Of a DNA stretch of 64,000 nucleotides, positions 30,940 through 39,840 are shown piece after piece; position 1 is the first letter of the stretch; the number at the start of each line of letters is the position of its first letter. The translations under genes were made by a program, and so were the position numbers. The notes under the pieces were generated by a model that had not been told where the DNA came from, ran no database searches, and saw nothing but the letters and a program-made list of their open reading frames with translations. Source of the stretch: Verrucomicrobiota bacterium (GTDB taxonomy: Bacteria; Verrucomicrobiota; Verrucomicrobiia; Verrucomicrobiales; Akkermansiaceae); the NCBI GenBank assembly GCA_004293445.1, contig RDYP01000009.1, positions 1 to 64,000 on the forward strand, read 5' to 3'.

Positions 30940-32594
30940 CCGAACAGAATCCACCACCTGAAGAGGCTCGCGCATCGGTTCGCCAGCGCCGCCGCTGGAG
31001 CAGCGTGTGGCTGGTGCCGGTGGTCGCGGTCGTTCTCGCGGGCTGGCTGGTATGGAAGCATTATGCCGACAAGGGCCCATTGGCTTACCTGCGCTTTGAG
31101 ACGGCCGAAAGCATCAAGGCCGGGGTGACCGAAGTCCGTTGCCGCTCGGTACGGGTCGGGGTGGTGGAAAAGGTCGATCTCTCGCCTGACCTTCGTTCGG
31201 TGGTCGCGGAGTTGCGGATCGATCCCGCCTATCGGGGTTTGCTCCGCGAGGGCAGCCGTTTCTGGGTGGTGAAGGTCCGCTGGTCCGCAGGGTCTTTTTC
31301 GGGGGCGAGCACCCTGATCGAAGGTGCCCACGTCGAGTTGGATCCGGGCGATGGGCAGGAGTTGGTCCATCACTTCGATGGGTTGGAAGAGCCTCCCGTG
31401 ACCAGTGCCAACGTGCCCGGGTTGCGTTTGTCGCTGTTGGCCGAGGAGGCCGGGTCGCTGACGATCGGGTCGCCGATTTACTACCGAGGTTTCGAGGTTG
31501 GTCGGGTCGAGCGGCGCGAACTTGAAATCGCCAGTCGCAAGGTTCGCTTCGATGTGTTCATTGAAGAGGATTACGCCGGCTTGGTGCGCAACGGGACCTG
31601 CTTTTGGAACAACAGCGGCATCGATGTCAGCGCCGGTGCGGATGGCTTCAAGCTGAGCACGCCATCGTTTCAGGCGATGGTCGCCGGTGGTGCCTCCTTC
31701 GCAGTGCCGAAGGGCGGGATTCCGGGGGCGCCGATCGAGGACGGGACGGTCTTTCCGCTTTATTCCGATCAAGATGCTGCGGAGAAGTCCATCTTCAAGC
31801 CGGACCACCGATGTCTGGTGTTCTTCGATCAATCGGTTCGAGGTCTGTCGCCCGGTGCGCCGGTCGAATTCCGCGGCATTCCCCTGGGCCGAGTGGTGGA
31901 GATTTCCCTGGAGCACTCGCCACCGGGTGACTCGCGGGTTCCGGTGATCATCGAGATCGATACCGAAACGCTGGGCAAGACAGTCGAGGATATCGAGGAT
32001 CAGGGCCAGATTCTGGGTGAGTCCGTACGACGCGGATTGCGAGCCACCCTCAGCACCGCATCGCTGCTGACCGGGGCGCTTTACATCGATCTCGATTTCC
32101 TGCCTGCCGCCGCGCCTGCCGAGCTTTCTCAGTTCGAGGGGATTGATGTGATCCCGACCGAGTCTTCCGGTCTCGCGCGGCTTCAGGACAAGGTGAACGC
32201 CATTCTCACCAAGCTGGAATCACTGCCGTTGGAGGGCACGCTGACGAAGTTCGGCGATGCCGCGGAGGAGATCGCTCTCACCGTAAAAGATCTGCGCGGC
32301 ACGCTGGACGAGGCGGATGCCACTCTGGCGGAGGCCCGCAAGATCCTGGCCAGCGACGATACCCAAGGGCTTGCCGGAGAACTGGCGGCAACCCTCAAGC
32401 AGGTCCGCAGTTCGGTCGAGAGCCTCGGCCCGGAGGGGGCAATGCAGGGCGATCTCAGCCGTACGCTCGATGAACTCCGCGCTGCTCTCCGGTCCTTCAA
32501 GGCACTGTCCGATACCATCGAAAACAAGCCCAACTCACTGCTCTTCGATCGGGATCGTGCCGGCGATCCGACGCCTCGTGCGAAGGGTCGCTGA
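30936..32594 (+). CDS. pqiB: MCE-domain lipid transport protein PqiB-like
   Basis: A 552-residue protein with one N-terminal transmembrane helix (SVWLVPVVAVVLAGWLVW) and three MCE domains: ~45-140 (LRFETAESIKAGVTEVRCRSVRVGVVEKV), ~165-235 (IYYRGFEVGRVE) and ~285-395 (VRGLSPGAPVEFRGIPLGRV). A helical C-terminus follows. This is the PqiB layout, a ring-stacked tunnel that carries phospholipids across the periplasm, in contrast to the single-domain MlaD. Translation is coupled to the second pqiA gene by ATGA; the PqiC-type lipoprotein follows after 27 bases. Confidence 0.9.
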   Translation: MTEQNPPPEEARASVRQRRRWSSVWLVPVVAVVLAGWLVWKHYADKGPLAYLRFETAESIKAGVTEVRCRSVRVGVVEKVDLSPDLRSVVAELRIDPAYRGLLREGSRFWVVKVRWSAGSFSGASTLIEGAHVELDPGDGQELVHHFDGLEEPPVTSANVPGLRLSLLAEEAGSLTIGSPIYYRGFEVGRVERRELEIASRKVRFDVFIEEDYAGLVRNGTCFWNNSGIDVSAGADGFKLSTPSFQAMVAGGASFAVPKGGIPGAPIEDGTVFPLYSDQDAAEKSIFKPDHRCLVFFDQSVRGLSPGAPVEFRGIPLGRVVEISLEHSPPGDSRVPVIIEIDTETLGKTVEDIEDQGQILGESVRRGLRATLSTASLLTGALYIDLDFLPAAAPAELSQFEGIDVIPTESSGLARLQDKVNAILTKLESLPLEGTLTKFGDAAEEIALTVKDLRGTLDEADATLAEARKILASDDTQGLAGELAATLKQVRSSVESLGPEGAMQGDLSRTLDELRAALRSFKALSDTIENKPNSLLFDRDRAGDPTPRAKGR

Positions 32595-32621
32595 GGGCTG
32601 TCCGACCCCTATTCTGCGACC

Positions 32622-33224
32622 ATGAAACGCCCACCGACATCTGCCTGCGGAACTTCGTGCCTCAAACGGAGCCTTCGCCGATATTTGTTTCTCGCGTCGA
32701 GTTTGCTGGCGGTCGGCTGCGCTGCGCCCAAGTCGTATTATTTTCTGAGCGCCGAGGGGCCCGCTCCGGCCTCGGGAGGCATCGGGATTGGTGTTGGGCC
32801 GGTCGTCCTAGCCAGTTACCTCGACCGTTCGAATTTTGTTTTTCAGGAAGGGGGGAATCGCATGGCAATCGTCGAGTCCCACCGCTGGGCGGGCGAGTTG
32901 GAGGAAAACATCGCCCGCGTCACCGCCGTGAATCTCGGTCGTCGCCTCGGCACGGGGAATGTCCGGACTTACCCGTGGGTCGGCGATGGCGAATTGCGCC
33001 ACCAGATCAGCGTGGATATCCGGCAATTTCACGGGACTTCCGATGGCGAGGCGGTGCTGGAAGCGGCTTGGCGGGTGTATTCGTTGCCGGATCGTCGGAT
33101 GAGTGCCGCCAGCTCGTGGTCGGGCAGCGAGCCCCTGCGGGCCGACGGTTACGACGAACTCGCCGCGGCGCAGAGTCGTTTGCTTGCCCGCTTGGCCGGT
33201 GAGATGGCAGCGACGGTGAAATGA
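32622..33224 (+). CDS. pqiC: PqiC-family outer-membrane lipoprotein (ABC transport auxiliary component)
   Basis: A 200-residue protein. The lipobox LLAVGC (about 29-34) follows a basic signal peptide; the mature part opens AAPKSYYFLS, the hallmark of the ABC-type transport auxiliary lipoprotein family (PqiC/YmbA). GIGVGPVVLASYLDRSNFVFQEGG and WAGELEENIARVTAVNLGRRLG are the conserved strands. Anchored to the outer membrane, it receives the PqiB tunnel. It is the last gene of the operon. Confidence 0.87.
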   Translation: MKRPPTSACGTSCLKRSLRRYLFLASSLLAVGCAAPKSYYFLSAEGPAPASGGIGIGVGPVVLASYLDRSNFVFQEGGNRMAIVESHRWAGELEENIARVTAVNLGRRLGTGNVRTYPWVGDGELRHQISVDIRQFHGTSDGEAVLEAAWRVYSLPDRRMSAASSWSGSEPLRADGYDELAAAQSRLLARLAGEMAATVK

Positions 33225-33293
33225 GGAATTTCCGACCTCCCGGCAATTTTCGCTGGCCCGGTCGCCATCTCTCGATACGTTCATGCGAACAGC

Positions 33294-34517
33294 ATGAATG
33301 TGGATGAAAAACTCGCGATTCTCGCCGATGCAGCGAAGTATGACGCCTCGTGCGCCAGTTCGGGAGCCACGCGCCGCGATTCGCGGGGAGGCCGTGGCGT
33401 GGGGTCGGCGGGAGGTGCTGGCATCTGTCACAGCTACGCGCCGGATGGTCGCTGCATCTCGTTGCTGAAAATCCTGCTGACGAATCGCTGCCTCTACGAC
33501 TGTCATTACTGCATCAATCGCCGTTCGAGCAATGTCCGCCGCGCCGGTTTCACTGCGGAAGAAGCGATCGATCTGACGCTCGATTTTTACAAAAGGAATT
33601 ACATCGAGGGTCTTTTTCTCAGTTCCGGTATTGTGCGCAGCGCCGACCACACGATGGAGCAGGTCGTGCGGGTCGCGCGGACCTTGAGAGAGGAGCACGA
33701 TTTCCGGGGCTATATCCACCTCAAGACCATTCCTGAGGCGTCGTCGGAGCTCATCGCCCAAGCCGCTCGCTATGCTGACCGGATCAGCATCAATCTCGAA
33801 CTTCCCAGCCAGCGCGGGCTCGATCGACTGGCCCCGGAGAAAAATCTCAATCGCACACAAGCGGCGATGGGCAGGATTCGCGATCGCCTGGATGAAGCCA
33901 CGGAGCGACGCAAGGGAGGGGATCGGAAACTGCGGCACGCGACCGGGCAGAGCACTCAGGTCATCGTCGGCGCAGATGCTTCGACCGATGCCGATTTCCT
34001 GGGCCGGGCCGATGAGTTGTATCGCGGTTACAAGCTGCGGCGGGTCTATTATTCGGCTTTCAGCCCGATTCCCGAGCCTTCTTCGCTTTTGCCGCTGGCC
34101 GCTCCGCCGCTGGTTCGTGAGCACCGCTTGTATCAGGCGGACTGGCTGCTGCGCCATTATGGCTTCCGCGTGCCCGAAATCCTACCACCCGATGCGCCGA
34201 ACTTGGATCTCGCGCTCGACCCCAAGTTGGCGTGGGCTTTGCGGAATCGTCATGAGTTCCCGCTCAACGTGCAGACCGCCTCCCGAGGTCAACTGCTTCG
34301 GGTGCCCGGGCTCGGTGTGCGGAACGTCGAGCGTTTGCTATCGATCCGCCGCCAAACCTGGGTCCGGCTAGAGGATTTGGCCCGGCTGCGGGTTTCGCTC
34401 CCAAAAGTGAGGCCCTTTCTCATCACCGTGGACCATCATCCGGCGCGCGAGCTGCTCGACAGCGATCGCTTGCGGGCTCGCCTCGTCAGGCAGCCGGAGC
34501 AACTCGACCTCTTTTAA
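33294..34517 (+). CDS. Radical SAM protein, putative DNA modification/repair (TIGR03916 type)
   Basis: A 407-residue radical SAM enzyme. The cluster motif is C66xxxC70xxC73 (NRCLYDCHYC). An N-terminal ISLLKILLTN block precedes it and a C-terminal helix-hairpin-helix (LLRVPGLGVRNVERLLSIRR) follows, giving likely DNA contact. The same protein is always paired with a TIGR03915 partner, here starting 2 bases after its stop. The pair is thought to act on DNA, with no demonstrated reaction. The start ATG 33294 is followed by the usual KLAILADAAKYDASCASSG leader. Confidence 0.88.
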   Translation: MNVDEKLAILADAAKYDASCASSGATRRDSRGGRGVGSAGGAGICHSYAPDGRCISLLKILLTNRCLYDCHYCINRRSSNVRRAGFTAEEAIDLTLDFYKRNYIEGLFLSSGIVRSADHTMEQVVRVARTLREEHDFRGYIHLKTIPEASSELIAQAARYADRISINLELPSQRGLDRLAPEKNLNRTQAAMGRIRDRLDEATERRKGGDRKLRHATGQSTQVIVGADASTDADFLGRADELYRGYKLRRVYYSAFSPIPEPSSLLPLAAPPLVREHRLYQADWLLRHYGFRVPEILPPDAPNLDLALDPKLAWALRNRHEFPLNVQTASRGQLLRVPGLGVRNVERLLSIRRQTWVRLEDLARLRVSLPKVRPFLITVDHHPARELLDSDRLRARLVRQPEQLDLF

Positions 34518-34518
34518 G

Positions 34519-35361
34519 ATGCGCCGCGTGGATCCAGGTGACGGCTTTGAAAGCTGGCGGGAAGCGGCCCGTGGTTTGCTGGCGGAAGGCGTTCCGCCGG
34601 GTGAGGTGATCTGGGAGGCGGGTCCGCAGACCAGTCTCTTTGACTCTCCCGCGTCTAGCCCAGGCAAGCCGCTGCGGGGGACGGTACCCCCGGCCTTCTT
34701 GGAACTGGCCCGACTGGTTGCCTGCCATCGGGATCCGCGGCGTTGGTCGATCCTCTATCGATTGCTCTGGCGGATTCTTCAGCCGGATGGTCGTCGCCTG
34801 CTGGAATTGGCGAGCGATCCCGACCTCGCCCAAGCGCGGACGATGGAGAAAAACGTGCGGCGAGAGATACACAAGATGCATGCCTTTGTCCGCTTCCGAA
34901 AGACCGGCGAGGACGAAAGCGGCCGCGAGCGCTTTGTTGCGTGGTTCGAGCCGGAGCATTTCATCGTCGAAGCTGCCGCACCTTTTTTTCGCAAGCGCTT
35001 TGCCAACATGGATTGGTCGATCTTCACCCCCCATGGCTGCGTCCACTGGCTCGGCGGTGTGGCAAAGTCGAGTCCCGGAGTGGAGTCCGACCCCTGCGAC
35101 GATCGCGATGCGATGGAAGCGGTCTGGCGCACCTACTACCGCAGCATTTTCAATCCCGCCCGCCTCAAACTGAAGGCGATGAGCGCTGAGATGCCGAAGC
35201 GCTACTGGAAGAATTTGCCCGAGGCCGAACTGATCGAGGAGCTCGGGAGGGCCAGTGGGTCGCGGGTCGATTCCATGCTGGCGACGCCCGGCCGCGTCCC
35301 GCGAGGTCTACCGCGCAATGCCTATCTGGAATCCCTGCATCGACTCGCTGACCCCGAGTGA
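34519..35361 (+). CDS. TIGR03915 family (DUF4130) DNA repair partner protein
   Basis: A 280-residue protein with the MEKNVRREIHKMHAFVRFRK and FIVEAAAPFFRKRFANMDWSIFTP blocks that define the TIGR03915/DUF4130 group. The C-terminal PARLKLKAMSAEMPKRYWKNLPEA block is also typical. It partners the radical SAM protein upstream, and in other genomes is often fused to a uracil-DNA-glycosylase-like (UdgX) domain; that domain is absent here. The last 40 bases overlap the convergent AraC regulator gene, an unusually long antiparallel overlap. Confidence 0.85.
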   Translation: MRRVDPGDGFESWREAARGLLAEGVPPGEVIWEAGPQTSLFDSPASSPGKPLRGTVPPAFLELARLVACHRDPRRWSILYRLLWRILQPDGRRLLELASDPDLAQARTMEKNVRREIHKMHAFVRFRKTGEDESGRERFVAWFEPEHFIVEAAAPFFRKRFANMDWSIFTPHGCVHWLGGVAKSSPGVESDPCDDRDAMEAVWRTYYRSIFNPARLKLKAMSAEMPKRYWKNLPEAELIEELGRASGSRVDSMLATPGRVPRGLPRNAYLESLHRLADPE

Positions 35362-36248
35362 CACGGGCCTCCTTCCGTGTCGGCGATGTCGTAGCGGGCG
35401 GCTCCGGGCGTGCTTCCGTGAATCCGTCGATGCGCGTCGATGAAGCGTCTCGCGCTGCCAAAGCCCGCTGCGTAGGCCGCTTCTTTCACCGTCAGGCTTT
35501 TCTCCGCGAGTAGATCGCGGCCGCGCCTGACCCTTGCCAGTTCCAGTTCTTGGGAAATCCCGCGCGGCCAAGAAGTCGCGAAGCGCCTCTCCAGCATCCT
35601 GCGCGACATGCCGATGTGGCGGGCGATCCCGTCGACATCGAGCGGGCGGTGGCAATGGGCCCAGATGAAATCGACCGCTCCGTCTACGGCTGGATCGCCC
35701 GAAGCGGTGGCGGTTTTCCCGTCTCCGCCTTCGTCTACCGCCAGAGCCAAGAGGCCGAGGGCGAGGGCGGAGACCCGTAGCGAATTCGACTCGGCAAGTC
35801 CTCGCAAATGGTCAAAAGCGGCATCGAGCGCGGTGGGATCGGGGATGTTGCGGAGCTCGGCGGTCGATGGAAAGAGACCCTTCGCGCGGAGTCGGTGAAG
35901 GTAGGTGCCATTGACGCAAATCCAACGTTCCGTCCATCCAGTCGCGGGGTTGGCACGATAGCGATGCCAGGTGCCGGGAGGGAGAAGGAGGGCCTGTCCG
36001 GGTTCGATACCGATTCTTCCGAGGTTCGTGCTCTCCAATTCACCCGCGCCTTTTTCGATCCAAACGACCGCGAAATCACTGAGGATGCGCCCGTTTCGCC
36101 ACTCGAAATGGTAATCCGGGGGATTGCCTGCGAAGGGGTAATCGGCACCCGGAGCATGAACCATGCGGCCGATGCTGGTCAGGTAGAGTTCGCTGGCGAC
36201 GTCCCGAGCTTCGACCGGCGGGTAATGAAAGCCGAACCATTCGGTCAT
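35322..36248 (-). CDS. AraC-family transcription regulator
   Basis: A 308-residue regulator. The N-terminal half is a cupin-type sensing domain (WIEKGAGELESTNLGRIGIEPGQALLLPPGTWHRYRANP). The C-terminal half holds two helix-turn-helix motifs (DVDGIARHIGMSRRMLERRFATSWP, then TVKEAAYAAGFGSARRFIDAHRRIHGSTP). The final ~20 residues are a Ser/Arg-rich tail made by the overlap with the opposite gene and may not be functional. ATG 36248 was chosen. It is divergent from the desaturase-Rieske-reductase gene with ~160 bases between, so it probably activates that gene. Confidence 0.88.
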   Translation of the reverse strand: MTEWFGFHYPPVEARDVASELYLTSIGRMVHAPGADYPFAGNPPDYHFEWRNGRILSDFAVVWIEKGAGELESTNLGRIGIEPGQALLLPPGTWHRYRANPATGWTERWICVNGTYLHRLRAKGLFPSTAELRNIPDPTALDAAFDHLRGLAESNSLRVSALALGLLALAVDEGGDGKTATASGDPAVDGAVDFIWAHCHRPLDVDGIARHIGMSRRMLERRFATSWPRGISQELELARVRRGRDLLAEKSLTVKEAAYAAGFGSARRFIDAHRRIHGSTPGAARYDIADTEGGPCHSGSASRCRDSR

Positions 36249-36273
36249 GGTCAAAGAGCGAAGATCAGGGCTG

Positions 36274-36298
36274 GCGCAAAACAAGGGTTTTTTGTCGC
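36274..36298. promoter_or_regulatory. Imperfect dyad in the divergent AraC/oxygenase intergenic region
   Basis: GCGCAAAACAA (36274-36284) and TTTTTTGTCGC (36288-36298) form an inverted repeat with 8 of 11 positions paired around a GGG centre. It lies in the only intergenic space between the regulator and its divergent target, close to the regulator start. This makes it a plausible operator; AraC proteins often use direct repeats, so the match is only suggestive. Confidence 0.3.
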
Positions 36299-36408
36299 AA
36301 ATCCGGAATGCTTGAGGCTTGGCACTCGGTGTTTCGCGTCGATCTTACCATCGTAAAAGCGGATGGGCTGATTGCTCGCTTGCCTCTCCAACCCGATTCG
36401 ATCCTTCC

Positions 36409-38703
36409 ATGAGTCACGATCACTCCCACGGCAGCGCGGTTCTCAGTCGCCCGCCCGCCCATCTCGATTATTCGCTGACTGGTGAGAATGCCGCCCGTGC
36501 GGTGGAGCGTGGACTGGCGGAGGCGGATTGGTATCAGACGCCGGTTCCCCGCGAGAAGTTGCGGCAACTATTGGAGCGCCGCGATGGTCCAGCCCTCCGT
36601 GACACCTTTCTGTGGTTCGGCCTGCTCGCATTGAGCGCTTGGGGGACGATCGAACTCTGGGGCAGCGCTTGGGCGGTGTTGCCTTATCTTTTGTATGCCG
36701 TGCTTTATGCGACGGCCTCGGATTCTCGCTGGCACGAAGCAGGTCACGGCACGGCCTTCAAGACGGACTGGCTGAACAACGTGATTTACGAGATCGCCTC
36801 GTTCATGGTCATGCGCGAGTCGGTTGTCTGGCGTTGGAGCCACACCCGTCACCACAGCGACACCATCATCGTCGGGCGCGATCCCGAAATTCAAGTCTCG
36901 CGCCCGCCGAACATTCCGTCTCACGTCGCCAGTATTTTCAACATTGGCGGCTATCGTGCCTATTTCCCCTCCCTGCTGCGCCATGCCTGCGGCCGGGTCA
37001 CGGCGGACGAAAAAACCTTCATCCCGGAGAGTCAGTTTCCCAAGGTTTTCCGCAACGCGAGGATCGTGCTGGCCATCTATTTCGGCATCGTCGTGCTCTC
37101 ACTCGCCCTGCGGACCTGGGTGCCCTTCTTCCTGATCTTCTTACCGCACTTCTTCGGCACCTGGCTGATGATCGTACACAACACGACGCAGCATGCGGGG
37201 CTTGCGGAAAACGTCCTCGACCATCGGCTGAACTGCCGGACGGTCTACATGAACCCCTTTAGCCGCTTCGTTTACTGGAACATGAACTATCATGTGGAGC
37301 ATCACATGTTCCCGCTGGTGCCGTATCATGCCCTGCCGCGGCTGCATGAGTTGGTGAAGGACGACTGCCCGCCGCCCTATCCGTCGATCCTTGCCGCGTG
37401 GCGGGAAATCCTGCCTGCGGTGCTGAGGCAGGTCCGGGAGCCGGGCTACCACGTCAAGCGCCAGTTGCCGGCATCGAAGACCCCGGTCGGCGAGGGGCCG
37501 CGGACCTCGGAGGCTCGACCGGATACCGATGGGTGGCTGGAGATTTGTGCCGCGGTCGATCTGGGGCGGGCGGATGTTATCCGCTTCGATCATGGGAAGC
37601 GGACCTATGCGCTGGTTCGCGACGAGGAAGGGAAGCTTTTTGCGACCGATGGCATTTGCACTCATGGCAATGTCCACCTGTCGGACGGCTTGGTGAAGGG
37701 AAAGATCATCGAGTGCCCGAAACACAATGGCCGCTTTCATTTGGCCGATGGCTCCGCGGCGCGCGCGCCGGTTTGCCGAGGTCTCGCGACCTATCCGATC
37801 GAGGAACGAAAGGGGCGCATCTGGCTGAATGTGAATCGTCCGGGAGGCGCGGGAGCGCGGGCGCAGACGACGCATGAGCTGCGCGTGGTGTCGAACCGCA
37901 GCGTCGCGACCTTTATCAAGGAACTGGTGCTTGAGCCGGTCGATGCAGCCGGGAAAATCGCCTTCACTCCGGGTGATTATCTCCAGCTCGATATCCCGGC
38001 TTATGAGGAGATTCGTTTTCGCGATTTCGAGATTCCGGAGCCTTTCGCCGAGGTGTGGGAGCGGCAGCGGGTCTTCGATTTGGTAGCGCGGAATCCTGAA
38101 GCCGGGCGGCGGAATAATTACTCTCTGGCCAGCAATCAGGCCAGTGAGCGGCAACTTCGCTTCAATGTCCGGATTGCCACGCCACCGCCGGGTCAGGACT
38201 GTCCGCCCGGGGTGGGTTCCGCTTATCTGTTCAGCTTGAAGCCCGGCGACGTGGTGACAGGCATCGGTCCCTTTGGTGATTTTCACCCCAAACCGACCCA
38301 GCGGGAAATGCTCTACATCGGCGGCGGGGCAGGAATGGCTCCGCTGCGAGCCCATCTTTCGCATCTGCTTGAAACTGAGAAGAGCGCCCGACGGATCGGG
38401 TTTTGGTATGGAGCGCGCTCCCGGCAGGAGATTTTTTACGACGACTATTTCCGTGAGTTGGCGGCAGGTCATCCCAACTTCTCGTTTCACCTCGCGCTGT
38501 CGGCGCCTTTGCCGGAGGACCACTGGGATGGATCTTCTGGATTCATTCACGAGGTGGTGCTCGCTGAATACCTCCAGAGCCATCCGAATCCGCAGGCGAT
38601 CGAATATTACCTTTGCGGTCCGCCGATGATGATCCGCGCTTGTAATAAGATGCTAGCCGACCTGGGGGTGCCGCCGCGTCAGATCGCTTACGACGAATTC
38701 TAA
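36409..38703 (+). CDS. Single-chain fatty acid desaturase / Rieske ferredoxin / NqrF-type reductase fusion
   Basis: A 764-residue fusion of a diiron hydroxylase/desaturase with its own redox chain. Residues ~60-340: membrane desaturase with His boxes HEAGH (109-113), HTRHH (145-149) and HVEHH (295-299), like MocD. Residues ~375-475: Rieske [2Fe-2S] domain with C417-T-H419 and C436-x-x-H439, like MocE. Residues ~490-764: ferredoxin reductase of NqrF type with FAD motif RNNYSLAS (568-575), NADH motif GGGAGMAPLR (638-647) and CGPPM (736-740). The plant-type ferredoxin of NqrF is missing and replaced by the Rieske domain. Substrate: a lipid or small hydrophobic compound, unknown. Regulated probably by the divergent AraC. 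Confidence 0.92.
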   Translation: MSHDHSHGSAVLSRPPAHLDYSLTGENAARAVERGLAEADWYQTPVPREKLRQLLERRDGPALRDTFLWFGLLALSAWGTIELWGSAWAVLPYLLYAVLYATASDSRWHEAGHGTAFKTDWLNNVIYEIASFMVMRESVVWRWSHTRHHSDTIIVGRDPEIQVSRPPNIPSHVASIFNIGGYRAYFPSLLRHACGRVTADEKTFIPESQFPKVFRNARIVLAIYFGIVVLSLALRTWVPFFLIFLPHFFGTWLMIVHNTTQHAGLAENVLDHRLNCRTVYMNPFSRFVYWNMNYHVEHHMFPLVPYHALPRLHELVKDDCPPPYPSILAAWREILPAVLRQVREPGYHVKRQLPASKTPVGEGPRTSEARPDTDGWLEICAAVDLGRADVIRFDHGKRTYALVRDEEGKLFATDGICTHGNVHLSDGLVKGKIIECPKHNGRFHLADGSAARAPVCRGLATYPIEERKGRIWLNVNRPGGAGARAQTTHELRVVSNRSVATFIKELVLEPVDAAGKIAFTPGDYLQLDIPAYEEIRFRDFEIPEPFAEVWERQRVFDLVARNPEAGRRNNYSLASNQASERQLRFNVRIATPPPGQDCPPGVGSAYLFSLKPGDVVTGIGPFGDFHPKPTQREMLYIGGGAGMAPLRAHLSHLLETEKSARRIGFWYGARSRQEIFYDDYFRELAAGHPNFSFHLALSAPLPEDHWDGSSGFIHEVVLAEYLQSHPNPQAIEYYLCGPPMMIRACNKMLADLGVPPRQIAYDEF

Positions 38704-39296
38704 TCGCCCTGCGATGCCGAGAGTGGCGCGCCCTCGCGTTCGAGGAGGGCGCGCTTGAGATCGGCTCCCCAGCGGTAACCGGAAAGGCGTCCGTCGGCGG
38801 CGATGACCCGATGGCAGGGAATGATGAATGCCAGCGGGTTGGCGGCGCAGGCGGTGGCAACCGCGCGGGCGGCGCTGGGGTGGTCGATCTTGTGGGCGAG
38901 TGCCTGATAACTCGTGGTATGGCCGACTGGGATGTCCCGAAGCGCTTGCCAGACGAGGCGTTGGAAATCGGTCCCTAATGGATCGAGCGGTGGATCGAAG
39001 GCCGATCGCGGATTTTCGAAATGAGCGATGAGGAGATCGCCCATGAGCGAGAGATCGCCGTGGTCCTCTTCGAGAGCGGCGGAGGGAAATCGCTGCCGCA
39101 AGTTGGCCAGTAGTTCGTTCTCGCTGCGACCGGGGAGCAGCGCCCGCAGGCCGTATCGACTGCTCGCGATGAGCATCAGGCCGAAGGAAGTGTGCAGGGT
39201 GCGATACTGCAAGGGCTCGGCAGCGCCTGCCCTGCGGGTCTGCCCGAGTTTCATCTGGGCATGGATTTCACGCAGCGATCCGGACTGGGTTTCCAT
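38700..39296 (-). CDS. ogt: Methylated-DNA--protein-cysteine S-methyltransferase (Ogt/Ada C-domain)
   Basis: A 198-residue suicide repair protein for O6-methylguanine. The acceptor is C161 in FIIPCHRV, with the preceding TTSYQALAHKIDHPSAARAVATACAANPL block that binds DNA and RNA-flip helices. The N-terminal half (YRTLHTSFGLMLIASSRYGLRAL) resembles the Ada C-terminal part rather than the short MGMT type, but the zinc AdaA and AraC-type domains are absent. ATG 39296 is preferred over TTG 39314. It converges with the fusion gene with a 4-base overlap. Confidence 0.92.
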   Translation of the reverse strand: METQSGSLREIHAQMKLGQTRRAGAAEPLQYRTLHTSFGLMLIASSRYGLRALLPGRSENELLANLRQRFPSAALEEDHGDLSLMGDLLIAHFENPRSAFDPPLDPLGTDFQRLVWQALRDIPVGHTTSYQALAHKIDHPSAARAVATACAANPLAFIIPCHRVIAADGRLSGYRWGADLKRALLEREGAPLSASQGD

Positions 39297-39315
39297 CGCG
39301 CAGTGCGCGGGCAAC

Positions 39316-39750
39316 TCAATGCTGGTGGTGGTTGGTGGACGACTGCTTGAGCATGTCGTAGGAAGTTCCGCAGTACATGCAGCGGAAGCGGTTGGTAAAG
39401 AGCACGCCGAAGACTGCGGTGGTCCCGTAGTTGAGAGGACGCAAGCGATAGGCCTTGCCGTGTTTTACCGCGCGGCTGTCGAAGAGCGGGGAGCCCTTGC
39501 ATAAGGGGCATCGTGCGGAGCGGCGACGGACAAAAGAGACGATCCAAGTCAGCAAGGTTGCGACTGCGGCGGAGATCACAGGGGTGATCGACACCGACTT
39601 GGGATCGCGGAGTAGCAATACCAAGAGAACGAGCGTCGTAAGGAGGCAGAGATAGTGAAGCAGCGTGAAAAAAACGGCGGCCCGAATCGGTCGCCTGTCG
39701 TGAACCGAGCGGGCCTTGGAGGATCGATCGGTGTGGGATGAGGAAGTCAT
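39316..39750 (-). CDS. Membrane protein with C-terminal zinc ribbon, hypothetical
   Basis: A 144-residue protein with a basic N-terminus, two transmembrane segments (~24-45 and ~55-72) and then CPLC (~81-84) and CMYC (~122-125), which together could ligate one zinc. The C-terminus is His-rich (NHHQH). It is on the same strand as ogt, 20 bases upstream, and may be co-transcribed. No family name is recognised. Confidence 0.6.
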   Translation of the reverse strand: MTSSSHTDRSSKARSVHDRRPIRAAVFFTLLHYLCLLTTLVLLVLLLRDPKSVSITPVISAAVATLLTWIVSFVRRRSARCPLCKGSPLFDSRAVKHGKAYRLRPLNYGTTAVFGVLFTNRFRCMYCGTSYDMLKQSSTNHHQH

Positions 39751-39840
39751 AGCAAGAGCGGGGCGCGGAGATAGGCCAAGGGTGATGAATTATGCAAGTC
39801 ATGACAGCAAACATCGTGCCCCGCTCGGATTCGGCGTGTG

